Positions 45,520 through 53,763 of a DNA stretch of 64,000 bases are shown here, one piece after another. Under the pieces are notes generated by a model. That model saw only the letters and a program-made list of their open reading frames with translations, ran no database searches and was not told where the DNA came from. Both the position numbers and the translations under genes were made by a program. Each line of letters opens with the position of its first letter. Position 1 is the first letter of the stretch. Source of the DNA: Sulfurimonas lithotrophica (GTDB taxonomy: Bacteria > Campylobacterota > Campylobacteria > Campylobacterales > Sulfurimonadaceae); the NCBI RefSeq assembly GCF_009258225.1, contig NZ_CP043617.1, positions 186,001 through 250,000 on the forward strand, written 5' to 3'.

Positions 45520-45738
45520 TTAAAATTTGAAATCAAACATATCATCTTTGCTTGATGATTCAAATCTTTTTTTTACATTTTTCACTGCATCTTCTAAAGA
45601 AGTAATAATTTTCTTTACTTCTTTATCCGTATATTCATAGTTGTTTTTATTACTTAAATTACCAACCAAGTGAATCATATGCAAGGCCTTTTGCATTCGT
45701 GATTCTGCTAATGATATAAACTTTTCTTTTTTACTCAT
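45520..45738 (-). CDS. small helical protein, first gene of the island operon
   Basis: A 72-residue charged, probably all-helical protein (SKKEKFISLAESRMQKALHM at the start). An AGAGG ribosome site precedes the ATG. It is only 11 bases before the GHKL ATPase gene, so it is co-transcribed. No family is recognised. It could be a regulator or a small subunit of the system. Confidence 0.6.
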   Translation of the reverse strand: MSKKEKFISLAESRMQKALHMIHLVGNLSNKNNYEYTDKEVKKIITSLEDAVKNVKKRFESSSKDDMFDFKF

Positions 45739-45913
45739 TAGAAACCTCTTTTATATGTAAATATAGCAGTATATACATATATATATAATATTTTTATTAA
45801 AAATACTATATTTTTAATATATAGTTATATATTTATTTTTTTTAATATATAGCATTTTTTTATAATATAGTTTATATATAATTAATTATTTCTTTTATAT
45901 GCTAATATATTAA
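45739..45913. promoter_or_regulatory. very AT-rich region before the island operon
   Basis: About 175 bases of almost pure A and T lie before the minus-strand operon. A 14-base direct repeat, TTTTTAATATATAG, occurs at 45811-45824 and again at 45839-45852. Several TATAAT-like hexamers exist on both strands. Such a region would suit a xenogeneic-silencer target or an operator; no protein-binding site can be proven. Confidence 0.45.
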
Positions 45914-46165
45914 GTGTTTAATTTGCAACATATATTGTTTAATCAAATATTTAGTCTCCAAAAACAGAATAATTTCCTCAATAACTTCTTCTTTCAGAGG
46001 TTGTTTATTGATAAATTAGATTATTATTCAACAAAGTTAAAAGCTAAAAAATCTCGCTTAGTAGGTGCATCAATATATCTTACTCATGAGGCAATTCAAA
46101 AAGATTTAGATGGTAGGATTGAAAAGTTGATGAAAGTATTCGTCATCAATGACGGAAGTGACTAA
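45914..46165 (+). CDS. uncertain small open frame, convergent with fic
   Basis: An 83-residue frame with a GTG start and no good ribosome site; it overlaps the fic gene end by four bases. The C-terminal half (LKAKKSRLVGASIYL) has normal-looking composition, while the N-terminal half is rich in Phe, Asn and Gln, as expected of translated AT-rich noise. It could be a remnant of a longer gene or no gene at all. Confidence 0.25.
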   Translation: MFNLQHILFNQIFSLQKQNNFLNNFFFQRLFIDKLDYYSTKLKAKKSRLVGASIYLTHEAIQKDLDGRIEKLMKVFVINDGSD

Positions 46166-46779
46166 GTTTCCGCTTTTTTTAATCCATTGGAGATAATGAT
46201 TTTCATCTTATCACAATCAGCTTCCATACAATCAATAGAAGCGGTAATAAAATCATTGTTTTGTAAAGTTTGTTGATAATCGATATATTCATATCCATTA
46301 TAGGTAACAATCATATCAAAGAAAAGTCTGAGAGACCGTCCATTGCCTTCATTAAATGGGTGTAGAACTATCAATTCACACATATAATAAGAGAGTTTTT
46401 GAGCAAATTCATCTTTTTTTGAAACATCTTCAAAGTCTCTTAGGTAGTTATCATTTTTGAGTTTTGTAAATATCTCTTTTGAGAATGTGTCTAGGTTCAT
46501 GTATGGGCAGAACATACTCTCACTCTTAGAAATATTTACACTTCTGTATTGCCCACCCCATTCAAATAATGATGAAAATATTGAACGATGAATTTTACAA
46601 AGATACACTTCATCAAAAACTGTATTTTCATCTAGTTCATTGTGAAGCTGGTGATAGGCTTCAACTAAAAGCTCTTTTTCAATCTCTGTGATAACTTCTA
46701 AATCTTTGATGTTGAGTTTATTGATTGGAACATCACTATCTTCATAGTAGATGTGGTTTGATGGCGGGTAGTATTTCAT
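46162..46779 (-). CDS. Fic-domain protein (AMP-transferase-type toxin)
   Basis: The Fic core motif HPFNEGNGRSLR, with the catalytic His140, spans residues 140-151, preceded by a helical domain. At 205 residues it is a minimal Fic protein. Fic enzymes attach AMP or other groups to target proteins, often as toxins. A 44-residue gene with the inhibitory S-xxx-E-G motif lies directly upstream, and its stop abuts the fic ATG, which is the known type of FicTA pair. It sits inside the island, next to the defence-like operon. Confidence 0.88.
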   Translation of the reverse strand: MKYYPPSNHIYYEDSDVPINKLNIKDLEVITEIEKELLVEAYHQLHNELDENTVFDEVYLCKIHRSIFSSLFEWGGQYRSVNISKSESMFCPYMNLDTFSKEIFTKLKNDNYLRDFEDVSKKDEFAQKLSYYMCELIVLHPFNEGNGRSLRLFFDMIVTYNGYEYIDYQQTLQNNDFITASIDCMEADCDKMKIIISNGLKKAET

Positions 46780-46914
46780 TTATTTTAATAGAGAAAGATA
46801 CTGTTTAACTTTTTTCAATACTTCTTTATCTTTAGACGGTTTGTAACCCTCTATTTGATTTGATACAGTAGCAGTTTTGATGGCTTTTTGTTGTGAATAC
46901 GGTGGTTTACTCAT
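46780..46914 (-). CDS. small Fic antitoxin (class I-type inhibitory helix)
   Basis: Reading the minus strand from the ATG at 46914-46912 gives a 44-residue protein. It has SNQIEG, which fits the Fic-inhibitory motif [S/T]xxxE[G/N] with Ser18, Glu22 and Gly23. An AGGAG ribosome site precedes it, and its TAA touches the fic ATG. Such short antitoxins block the Fic ATP site by placing the Glu against the nucleotide. The gene is easily missed because of its length. Confidence 0.8.
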   Translation of the reverse strand: MSKPPYSQQKAIKTATVSNQIEGYKPSKDKEVLKKVKQYLSLLK

Positions 46915-47086
46915 AAATTAACTCCTACTTTTATAATTCTCAATTATATCAAAACTATGATTTATAGTATATAAAATATGGATAATTAAGGTGTCGAATA
47001 CTATCATTCCATATGGAAAATATTAGTGAGAAACTTATGGGAAACTCTAAACTACCCACACTTACGGGGTTTGATGGAATTCAGTA

Positions 47087-47104
47087 TCCTCTCATCCGCA
47101 CCAT
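47087..47104 (+). repeat. attR-like direct repeat
   Basis: An exact copy of the last 17 bases of tRNA-Leu plus one T, marking the right end of the island. The upstream bases differ from the tRNA, so this is not a second tRNA gene. Confidence 0.85.
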
Positions 47105-47135
47105 CCCCTTTAAAAATCTTTTAAAACCAGTATTC

Positions 47136-47954
47136 TTATTTAAGTAAATGTTCCAAAGACTTTTCTATTGTTTTATATTTAAATTCAAAACCTGAATTCT
47201 CAAGTGCTTTAGGATATACCTCTTTAGAATCCGTCAATACACTCGAAGCTTCTCCGAAAATAAGTTTTAAAACAAAAGTCGGTATCGGAAAAACTGTCGG
47301 ACGATTTAATGTTTTACCTAAAGCTTTTGTAAACTCATAATTACTTACGGGCTTTGGCGCAGTTGCATTAAAAATACCGGTAAGTTTATTTTCACTCAAA
47401 TATAAATAGATGTTTACCAAATCATCTATATCTATCCAGCTTGTCATCATTTTTCCGTTTCCTATAGTACCGCCCAAGCCAAGTTTAAAAGGTGTCAGCA
47501 TCTGTTTTAGTGCCCCGCCTTCTTTACCTAAAATAACTCCAAAACGTACTATTGCAGTTTTTTTATTGCATTTTAGAGCTTCGGCTTCCCATTCTTTAGT
47601 AAGTGAAGCTAAAAAATCATCTCCGTAGCTTTGAAAACTTTCATCGTATTTTGCGTCATTTGGATATGCGCCGATGGCTGAAGTAGATATGAAGTAACCC
47701 ACATCACTTTTATTTATTGCATTGACGAGTTTTTTTGTAGTATCTATGCGACTTGATACAAGAGTTTTTTTATACTCTTCATTCCACTTTTTTATTATAG
47801 GTGCACCCGCAAGATTAAAAACTGCATCTACGTCTTTAAGCTTTTCTAAAATATCATCTTCGTTGTCATTACGATCTATAATTATATAGTCGTTAAACTC
47901 TTTAATCAGGTGTGAGGCGACAAAACCACTTGCCCCTGTTAGTGCGACTTTCAT
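47136..47954 (-). CDS. TIGR01777-family NAD-dependent epimerase-like protein
   Basis: A 272-residue short-chain dehydrogenase-like protein with the N-terminal motif TGASGFVASHL and a central FNLAGAPI stretch characteristic of the YfcH/SulA-like TIGR01777 family. The DUF1731 C-terminal extension follows after KPVSNYEF. No function has been proven for the family. It sits just outside the right edge of the island and is normal for the host genome. Confidence 0.85.
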   Translation of the reverse strand: MKVALTGASGFVASHLIKEFNDYIIIDRNDNEDDILEKLKDVDAVFNLAGAPIIKKWNEEYKKTLVSSRIDTTKKLVNAINKSDVGYFISTSAIGAYPNDAKYDESFQSYGDDFLASLTKEWEAEALKCNKKTAIVRFGVILGKEGGALKQMLTPFKLGLGGTIGNGKMMTSWIDIDDLVNIYLYLSENKLTGIFNATAPKPVSNYEFTKALGKTLNRPTVFPIPTFVLKLIFGEASSVLTDSKEVYPKALENSGFEFKYKTIEKSLEHLLK

Positions 47955-48129
47955 CCTACACCTCCGTAATTTATATTTTTTTATTTAAGAATATGAAATA
48001 TTATATTAACAATTTTATTAAAGTTGGCATTAGTATATTACTTAATAAGTTTTTTTAACTATGACAACACTCGGTATATCCGAGAAAAACATAAGATGAT
48101 GTAAAGTTGTTTAGGGATAAAATTATTAT

Positions 48130-48495
48130 ATGGAAATTGAAAAACTTATAGAAGAAAAAAACTTAAAATTAACTTCTGCCCGCAAGGAGCTTTTAGAAAT
48201 ATTTTTCAGTGCTAAAAAACCTCTTTCATTTGAAGATGTAAAAGATAAAGTTAGTATGGATAAAGCTACTTTTTACAGAAATATTTCAAAGTTTGAAAGT
48301 GAATCCATTTTAAAGAGTTTTGAGTCAAACGACAAAAAAAGATATTATGAGCTTCAAAAATCTCCACATACCCATTTTATTTGTAATATTTGTAATAATA
48401 TAGAGTGTATCGACAATCTTTTTGATGTAAGAATAGATGGTTATATTATTGAAGATCTGATTCTAAAAGGCGTATGCAAAAAATGTAAAACATAA
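48130..48495 (+). CDS. Fur-family metal or peroxide regulator
   Basis: The 121-residue protein has the winged-helix N-terminal half with KLTSARKELLEIFF and the CxxC pairs CNIC and CKKC that hold the structural zinc of Fur/Zur/PerR proteins. The regulatory-site histidines lie in SPHTHFIC. It is slightly short for the family. A CorA-like transporter gene converges on it. The metal sensed cannot be read with certainty. Confidence 0.85.
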   Translation: MEIEKLIEEKNLKLTSARKELLEIFFSAKKPLSFEDVKDKVSMDKATFYRNISKFESESILKSFESNDKKRYYELQKSPHTHFICNICNNIECIDNLFDVRIDGYIIEDLILKGVCKKCKT

Positions 48496-49287
48496 CTACT
48501 TTTCAATTTTTTTACGCCAAAACTGCACAAGAAAAGCAGTTATTAAAACCAATGCACCCATTATAGATACGGCATATAATGTTCCGCTTGTACCGCCTGT
48601 AAAAGGTAAAGAACTAGTGTTCATACCAAAAAAACCTACAATTAAATTCAGCGGAAGAAAAATTGCAGATATTATGGTTAATATATATATCATTTTATTC
48701 ATTTTATCGTTGGATTTAGCATTATAAAAACTATAAAGATAATCTAACTTAGATAACTGAAGCGTAGCAGAACGCATCGTTCTTTCTATATGTTCGTGTA
48801 AATCCATATAATGGTTTATGGGAAAAGTTTCATCATGTTCATAATAGTCTATAAAGTTTTCTATAGTGTTTGAAGTTTTTAAAAGTATCCGTTCTATTTT
48901 TAAGATTTCAAGTTTTAACTCCAGCCATACATTCATAAAATTTTCTTTTATCTTATTTTCGTATAGAAGTTCTTCTATCTCCGATATTCTGTCTTGATAG
49001 TTTATAAACGATTTTAACATTTTGTCTATATTTTTATCTAGTAATTTATAAGGTTCTTCAAAACGACTTTTTAACTCTTCAAAATTGTTTTGTGTTTTGT
49101 TAAAAAAATAACTTTTCTCTTTGGTAATTATAAAACCAAATGATTTTGTTCCAAGTTCTTTTGCAATAACGGGTATGCGTATAATCAGCATATCATAATC
49201 ATCGTTTTCATCAAAAATTGAGGGGTGCAGTTGGTTTTTTAAATCTTCTAAGTGCAAAGAATCAATTAGGTTTTCAATATTTTGCAT
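48496..49287 (-). CDS. CorA-family divalent-metal transporter
   Basis: The C-terminal two-helix domain contains GFFGMNTSSLPF, the GMN signature of CorA/ZntB transporters. The N-terminal 200 residues form the cytoplasmic funnel with long helices. At 263 residues it is shorter than classical CorA. It is a magnesium, cobalt or zinc channel; the substrate is not determinable. It is two bases from the MscS gene, so they may be co-transcribed. Confidence 0.87.
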   Translation of the reverse strand: MQNIENLIDSLHLEDLKNQLHPSIFDENDDYDMLIIRIPVIAKELGTKSFGFIITKEKSYFFNKTQNNFEELKSRFEEPYKLLDKNIDKMLKSFINYQDRISEIEELLYENKIKENFMNVWLELKLEILKIERILLKTSNTIENFIDYYEHDETFPINHYMDLHEHIERTMRSATLQLSKLDYLYSFYNAKSNDKMNKMIYILTIISAIFLPLNLIVGFFGMNTSSLPFTGGTSGTLYAVSIMGALVLITAFLVQFWRKKIEK

Positions 49288-49289
49288 AT

Positions 49290-50249
49290 CTATACTTTAT
49301 TATTTTGTTTCATATTAACATCAAGCTGAGGGAACGGGATGCTGATGTTATTGGCTCTAAGTGCATTATATATCAGTATTAAAAAATCAGATTTCAAAGG
49401 GATGTTTTTTTGTTTAGGGTCTCTATTTACCCATACGATTAGTTCCAAATCGACACTGCTGTTGTTCATAAGCGTCATTCTTACATCTGGATTTTTATCC
49501 TCATCGCCTCTTATAAAGTTCAAGTCACTTTTTTGCAGTGCATCCAAAACAACTGATTTCACATCTTGAATTTCAGTATCATAAGCTACGCCAAAAGGTA
49601 TGTGGAGTCGTCTTATTCTATCTTCGAGGGTTAAATTTATAACATTGTTTTGAATAAAAGAGGAGTTTGGTACAATAATGTCTATGTTGTCAAAAGTTTT
49701 TATAGTAGTTGAGCGTATTCGCATATCCGTAACCGTACCGCTCAAAGTATCGTTTATCTCTATAATATCTCCGATTCTAATGGTACGCTCAAACATTAAA
49801 ATAATGCCCGCTATCAAGTTTGATACAACCGTCTGTAAGCCAAAACCTATACCTATGGATAAAGCACCCGCAATGAGGGATAATGATTTTAAGTCTATAC
49901 CTATACTTCTAAATGCACTCATAAAGAAAATAAGAATAATTATATAGTACCCGATGTTTGATATAAGACGGATACTCATCATACTCATATCTTTATATTT
50001 TTTAGTAATTTTTAAAATCCATTTTTTATAAATAAAACCGAGCAAAAAACCTGCCAGTACATACAAAAGAGCTTTTATTAAATTGGATAAGCTGATAGGT
50101 TTTTCATTAAATACAAAAAGAGACGACTCAAAAAAATCTTTAGCTTGGGAAGTTATATCCGAAGAAGCAAAAAGATGCGTGGAAAAAAATAAAATACTAA
50201 AAAAAACATATTTCATAATATACTTTTGAGAACTACTTTTATTCTTCAT
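49290..50249 (-). CDS. MscS-family mechanosensitive channel
   Basis: A signal-like first helix is followed by three membrane helices and the MscS beta domain. The pore-lining helix shows the Gly/Ala pattern ALSIGIGFGLQTVVSNLIAG, given here in outline, and RIGDIIEI follows. At 319 residues it fits small MscS proteins. It opens on osmotic downshock. It overlaps the next MscS-like gene, which lies on the same strand. Confidence 0.9.
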   Translation of the reverse strand: MKNKSSSQKYIMKYVFFSILFFSTHLFASSDITSQAKDFFESSLFVFNEKPISLSNLIKALLYVLAGFLLGFIYKKWILKITKKYKDMSMMSIRLISNIGYYIIILIFFMSAFRSIGIDLKSLSLIAGALSIGIGFGLQTVVSNLIAGIILMFERTIRIGDIIEINDTLSGTVTDMRIRSTTIKTFDNIDIIVPNSSFIQNNVINLTLEDRIRRLHIPFGVAYDTEIQDVKSVVLDALQKSDLNFIRGDEDKNPDVRMTLMNNSSVDLELIVWVNRDPKQKNIPLKSDFLILIYNALRANNISIPFPQLDVNMKQNNKV

Positions 50250-51621
50250 CGTTTACTGCCTTTGTAGAAGCTTTTGAGTTTTTTAATTTTATATTCTTAT
50301 CTAAAGTATATATTTGAAGTAATTTTACACAAAGCTCACTTCTAATTTTAGAAACATCTTTAAAATTTACTTCATAAGATATAAGACATATGATACCCGT
50401 TTTTAGATTATTAAGCGTAAAAGTAATTGTATGGTCTATGTTTAAGCTATCAAGTAACTCTCGGGTAACTTTTTTTATATCTTCAAAATTATTATCCGCA
50501 GAAAATTCAAACTCTATTAAATCATTTATCAAGCCGTTTTTCTTTTTAGAATAATTATAAAAAACTTTAGTAAAAACATAGCTGTTTGGTATATATATGG
50601 TTCTACCTACATTCCTGACTTCTTTTAAATTGCTATAATCTTCAATCTCGTTTAATTTAATTTTCATAAGCGAAATATCTTGTATATCTCCTATAGTATG
50701 TTTTGTTTCAAACTGTACCATAACCCTGTCGCCTATTCTTAGCATATTGCTGAAAAATATATAAATGGAAGCGACGATATTTAAGATAATTTCTCTAAGA
50801 GCTATTGTTAATGCCGCTGCTACAACACTTAAAAATGTAATAACGTAGATAAAATCTTCCATATATCTCATAATTAAAGACAAAAAAATCATTATATAAA
50901 ATATGATTGATATAGTCTTTTTGTATATCCCACTCGGATCTTTTTTAAATTTGTATTCCCAAGATAGATATATCATAAAAAATACTCTATATAAGATATA
51001 TACAATTATTAATACTACGAAAGTAATAATATGCTTTTGTAATTTTTCTTGATAATACTCTTCATACTTTTTATCAAGTTCATCTTTTGTATCGAGTAAG
51101 TTAAAATATGTTTTATTTATATTGTCAAAAAATTCATCAAAATATCTTATATCATCTTGGGAAACAATGCCGTTTTGGTTTTTCTTATGATAATTTTTTA
51201 AAAGTGAAAAAGCTTTATTAAACTCATTTTTCATAAAAATAAGTTTTTCAATTTGTTTATTTAGTGTTTTTTTTGAGTTTTTGTATATATAATCATAAGC
51301 CGTTATTTCCGGTATATTAAATTTATAAGCTAAAAGCAGATTATTAAAACTTTTATTTTTTTCATAAAGAGATAATTTTGATTTTTGTATCTCAAGTCTT
51401 CTATTTAAATTCTCTAAAATATGAGTGTTTTTTGTATTGTTTTTTATTTTTTGTTCTATCTTAACAATATTGTTAATGGTAATATAATAATTTTTATTAT
51501 TTATAAAAGTTTTAATCCATATGTTTTTACTGTCAAATATATTTTTTGAAATATCAGCGTCATCTGAATTTAGTGACGAAGTTAGTAAAAAAAAGATAAA
51601 AATTATTTTAAAGTATTTCAT
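50239..51621 (-). CDS. larger MscS-like channel with coiled-coil sensor region
   Basis: A 460-residue protein. A signal peptide and about 190 lysine- and asparagine-rich, coiled-coil residues precede several membrane helices. Its pore region resembles MscS (VVAAALTIALREIILNIVAS, in part), and RIGDRVMVQF follows. It overlaps both neighbouring genes by about ten or four bases. Two adjacent MscS-type genes suggest a need for graded osmotic release. Confidence 0.82.
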   Translation of the reverse strand: MKYFKIIFIFFLLTSSLNSDDADISKNIFDSKNIWIKTFINNKNYYITINNIVKIEQKIKNNTKNTHILENLNRRLEIQKSKLSLYEKNKSFNNLLLAYKFNIPEITAYDYIYKNSKKTLNKQIEKLIFMKNEFNKAFSLLKNYHKKNQNGIVSQDDIRYFDEFFDNINKTYFNLLDTKDELDKKYEEYYQEKLQKHIITFVVLIIVYILYRVFFMIYLSWEYKFKKDPSGIYKKTISIIFYIMIFLSLIMRYMEDFIYVITFLSVVAAALTIALREIILNIVASIYIFFSNMLRIGDRVMVQFETKHTIGDIQDISLMKIKLNEIEDYSNLKEVRNVGRTIYIPNSYVFTKVFYNYSKKKNGLINDLIEFEFSADNNFEDIKKVTRELLDSLNIDHTITFTLNNLKTGIICLISYEVNFKDVSKIRSELCVKLLQIYTLDKNIKLKNSKASTKAVNDEE

Positions 51622-52709
51622 TTAATATCCTCTTGATTAATATTTATATACTCACAATCTTCTATAGCATCTTCACAAAAATAAAGTATTTTTTTATTTG
51701 CAACTTTTAACTGATTAAAGTTTGCTATATGAAACACTGCATCCCCTTCTTGAATAAGAGGAATTTTGGTCTTTCCTATTATTACTCCGTCATAAGGAGC
51801 AGTTAACTTATAAATGTTTTGATCATCCAAAGGCTCGTTTATATAAGCGATAGTTTCACCTTCTTTGACAGTATCGCCCAAATCTTTTAGAGTTCTTAGA
51901 ATTCCGCTTTGGGTGGCTCTTAGCCAACTGCTGTTTCTCGCAACTAAAGGTATGATTTTTCTTTTTCCTGTTTTTGAAGATTTTGGCAGCATCTCATTTG
52001 CTCTAAGAACATTTACAATACCTTTAACACCTATTCGGATGCTTTGTTCATCAAACCTAAGTGCTTCGCCTGCTTCGTATAAAAGTATAGGTACGCCTTT
52101 TTCTTGTGCGACTGAACGAAGTGAACCGTCCCTTAATTCTGAGTGAAGAACGACAGGTGCTTCAAAAGCTTTTGCAAGTCTAAAAGTATTTTCATCATCA
52201 ATATTTGTTCTAATTTGAGGTAGGTTTGATTTATGTATAGATGCAGTATGCAAATCTATTCCCAAATCGCATTTTAATACAATCTCATCAAAAAATATTT
52301 TTGCAATCCTGCTGGTAAGCGAACCTTCCGAAGTTCCCGGAAAATATCTGTTTAAATCCCTTCTATCTGGCAGGTAACGCGAAAGATTCATAACGCCGTA
52401 AATATTTACTATCGGAACTAAGATAATGTTTCCACGAAGCTTGTTTAATATTTTTAAATTTCTAAATCTTCTTATAATTTCTATACCGTTAAGTTCGTCT
52501 CCGTGGATAGCCGCACTTATAAAAATAGTCGGTCCGTCTTCTTTACCGCGTATTACCCTTATAGGTAGTTTAGTAGGCGTATTGTAAAGTTTAGGCAGTT
52601 CTATATTTATTGTTTTTTTTGTTCCTTTTTGAATTTTTATACCGTTAATAATAAATTCATTTGCGTATAAAAAACTAAAACAAAAAATAATAACAAGTAA
52701 AGTTTTCAT
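51618..52709 (-). CDS. aspartoacylase/succinylglutamate desuccinylase-like zinc hydrolase (copy A)
   Basis: An N-terminal signal peptide is followed by a carboxypeptidase-like zinc domain with AAIHGDELNGIEI (His and Glu ligands), then LGIDLHTAS with the second His. A C-terminal beta domain with LIQEGDAVFHIANF resembles a lipoyl-like fold. It is a paralogue of the next gene. This copy is probably exported, while copy B lacks a signal. It may hydrolyse an amide of an amino acid or peptide. It overlaps the MscS-like gene by four bases. Confidence 0.85.
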   Translation of the reverse strand: MKTLLVIIFCFSFLYANEFIINGIKIQKGTKKTINIELPKLYNTPTKLPIRVIRGKEDGPTIFISAAIHGDELNGIEIIRRFRNLKILNKLRGNIILVPIVNIYGVMNLSRYLPDRRDLNRYFPGTSEGSLTSRIAKIFFDEIVLKCDLGIDLHTASIHKSNLPQIRTNIDDENTFRLAKAFEAPVVLHSELRDGSLRSVAQEKGVPILLYEAGEALRFDEQSIRIGVKGIVNVLRANEMLPKSSKTGKRKIIPLVARNSSWLRATQSGILRTLKDLGDTVKEGETIAYINEPLDDQNIYKLTAPYDGVIIGKTKIPLIQEGDAVFHIANFNQLKVANKKILYFCEDAIEDCEYININQEDIK

Positions 52710-52712
52710 AAT

Positions 52713-53762
52713 CTATTCAATAATCTCTTCATTGTTTAATTCGTAAAATTCACTTTGCTCAATAGCATCTTCACTAAAGTACTCCAACTTTTTATCGGCT
52801 ACTTCAAGGTTTTTAAAATTAGCTATATGAAATACTGCATCCCCTTCTTGAATAAGAGGGATTTCTGATTTTCCTATGATTATACCGTCATAAGGTGATA
52901 GTATTTCAAAACTCTCATCACCTAAAGGCTCATCAATGTATGCGATAACTTCATTTTCATAAACGGTCTCACCAAGTGCCTTTATGGTTCTTAGCATCCC
53001 ACTCTCAATAGAGCGTATCCATTTACTTGTTTTAGTGATTATAGGTGTTTTGGCAACTTTTTTGTTTGGTGTTTTTGGCAGCATCTCGTTTGCTCTTAAA
53101 ACATTTACAATACCTTTAACACCTATTCGGATGCTTTGTTCATCAAACCTAAGTGCTTCGCCTGCTTCGTATAGAAGTATAGGTACGCCTTTTTCTTGTG
53201 CGACTGAACGAAGTGAACCGTCCCTTAATTCTGAGTGAAGAACTACAGGTGCTTCAAAAGCTTTTGCAAGTCTAAAAGTATTTTCATCATCAATATTTGT
53301 TCTAATTTGAGGTAGGTTTGATTTATGTATAGATGCAGTATGCAAATCTATTCCCAAATCGCATTTTAATACAATCTCATCAAAAAATATTTTTGCAACC
53401 CTGCTGGCTAGCGAACCTTTGGAACTTCCGGGAAAACTTCTGTTTAAATCCCTTCTATCTGGCAGGTAACGCGAAAGATTCATCATTCCATATACATTTA
53501 CGACAGGTACGAGAATCAAAGTGCCTCTTAGTTTTTTTAGAATATTTAGTTTTCTAAGCCTTCTAATAATTTCTATACCGTTAAGTTCGTCCCCGTGTAT
53601 AGCTGCACTTATAAATACAGTCGGTCCGTTTCTTTTTCCTCTAATTACCCTTATAGGTAGTTTGGTAGGCGTATTGTAAAGTTTAGGCAGTTCTATATCT
53701 ATTTTTGTATTTGTCCCTTTTAGTACTTCATAACCACCTAAAAAAAACTTTTCAGCCGGCAT
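52713..53762 (-). CDS. aspartoacylase/succinylglutamate desuccinylase-like zinc hydrolase (copy B)
   Basis: This 349-residue paralogue has the same zinc ligands (AAIHGDELNG, LGIDLHTAS) and C-terminal beta domain as copy A. It has no signal peptide, so it is cytoplasmic. A stretch of 298 bases (53101-53398) differs from copy A (52009-52306) at only two positions while flanking regions diverge widely, which indicates gene conversion. It lies beside a RimK-type ligase, with which it may act on the same peptide or glutamate conjugate. Confidence 0.85.
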   Translation of the reverse strand: MPAEKFFLGGYEVLKGTNTKIDIELPKLYNTPTKLPIRVIRGKRNGPTVFISAAIHGDELNGIEIIRRLRKLNILKKLRGTLILVPVVNVYGMMNLSRYLPDRRDLNRSFPGSSKGSLASRVAKIFFDEIVLKCDLGIDLHTASIHKSNLPQIRTNIDDENTFRLAKAFEAPVVLHSELRDGSLRSVAQEKGVPILLYEAGEALRFDEQSIRIGVKGIVNVLRANEMLPKTPNKKVAKTPIITKTSKWIRSIESGMLRTIKALGETVYENEVIAYIDEPLGDESFEILSPYDGIIIGKSEIPLIQEGDAVFHIANFKNLEVADKKLEYFSEDAIEQSEFYELNNEEIIE

Positions 53763-53763
53763 C

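Larger units (their letters stand above)
40570..47104. mobile_element. genomic island in tRNA-Leu with defence-like cargo
   Basis: The 3' end of tRNA-Leu, TCCTCTCATCCGCACCAT at 40570-40587, is repeated exactly at 47087-47104. The 6.5 kb between them holds a compact minus-strand operon and a Fic toxin-antitoxin pair, none of which fit the neighbouring housekeeping genes. No integrase gene is found inside. The 3' tRNA duplication is the known mark of site-specific integration. The element may be mobilised in trans, or may have lost its integrase. Confidence 0.85.

Noticed and set aside
45741-45913. CRISPR-like repeats in the AT-rich region
   Set aside because: Only two copies of a short AT-only repeat exist, with no unique spacers or cas genes.
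46915-47086. Possible integrase remnant before attR
   Set aside because: All frames give only short, unrecognisable peptides, so no fragment of a recombinase can be supported.
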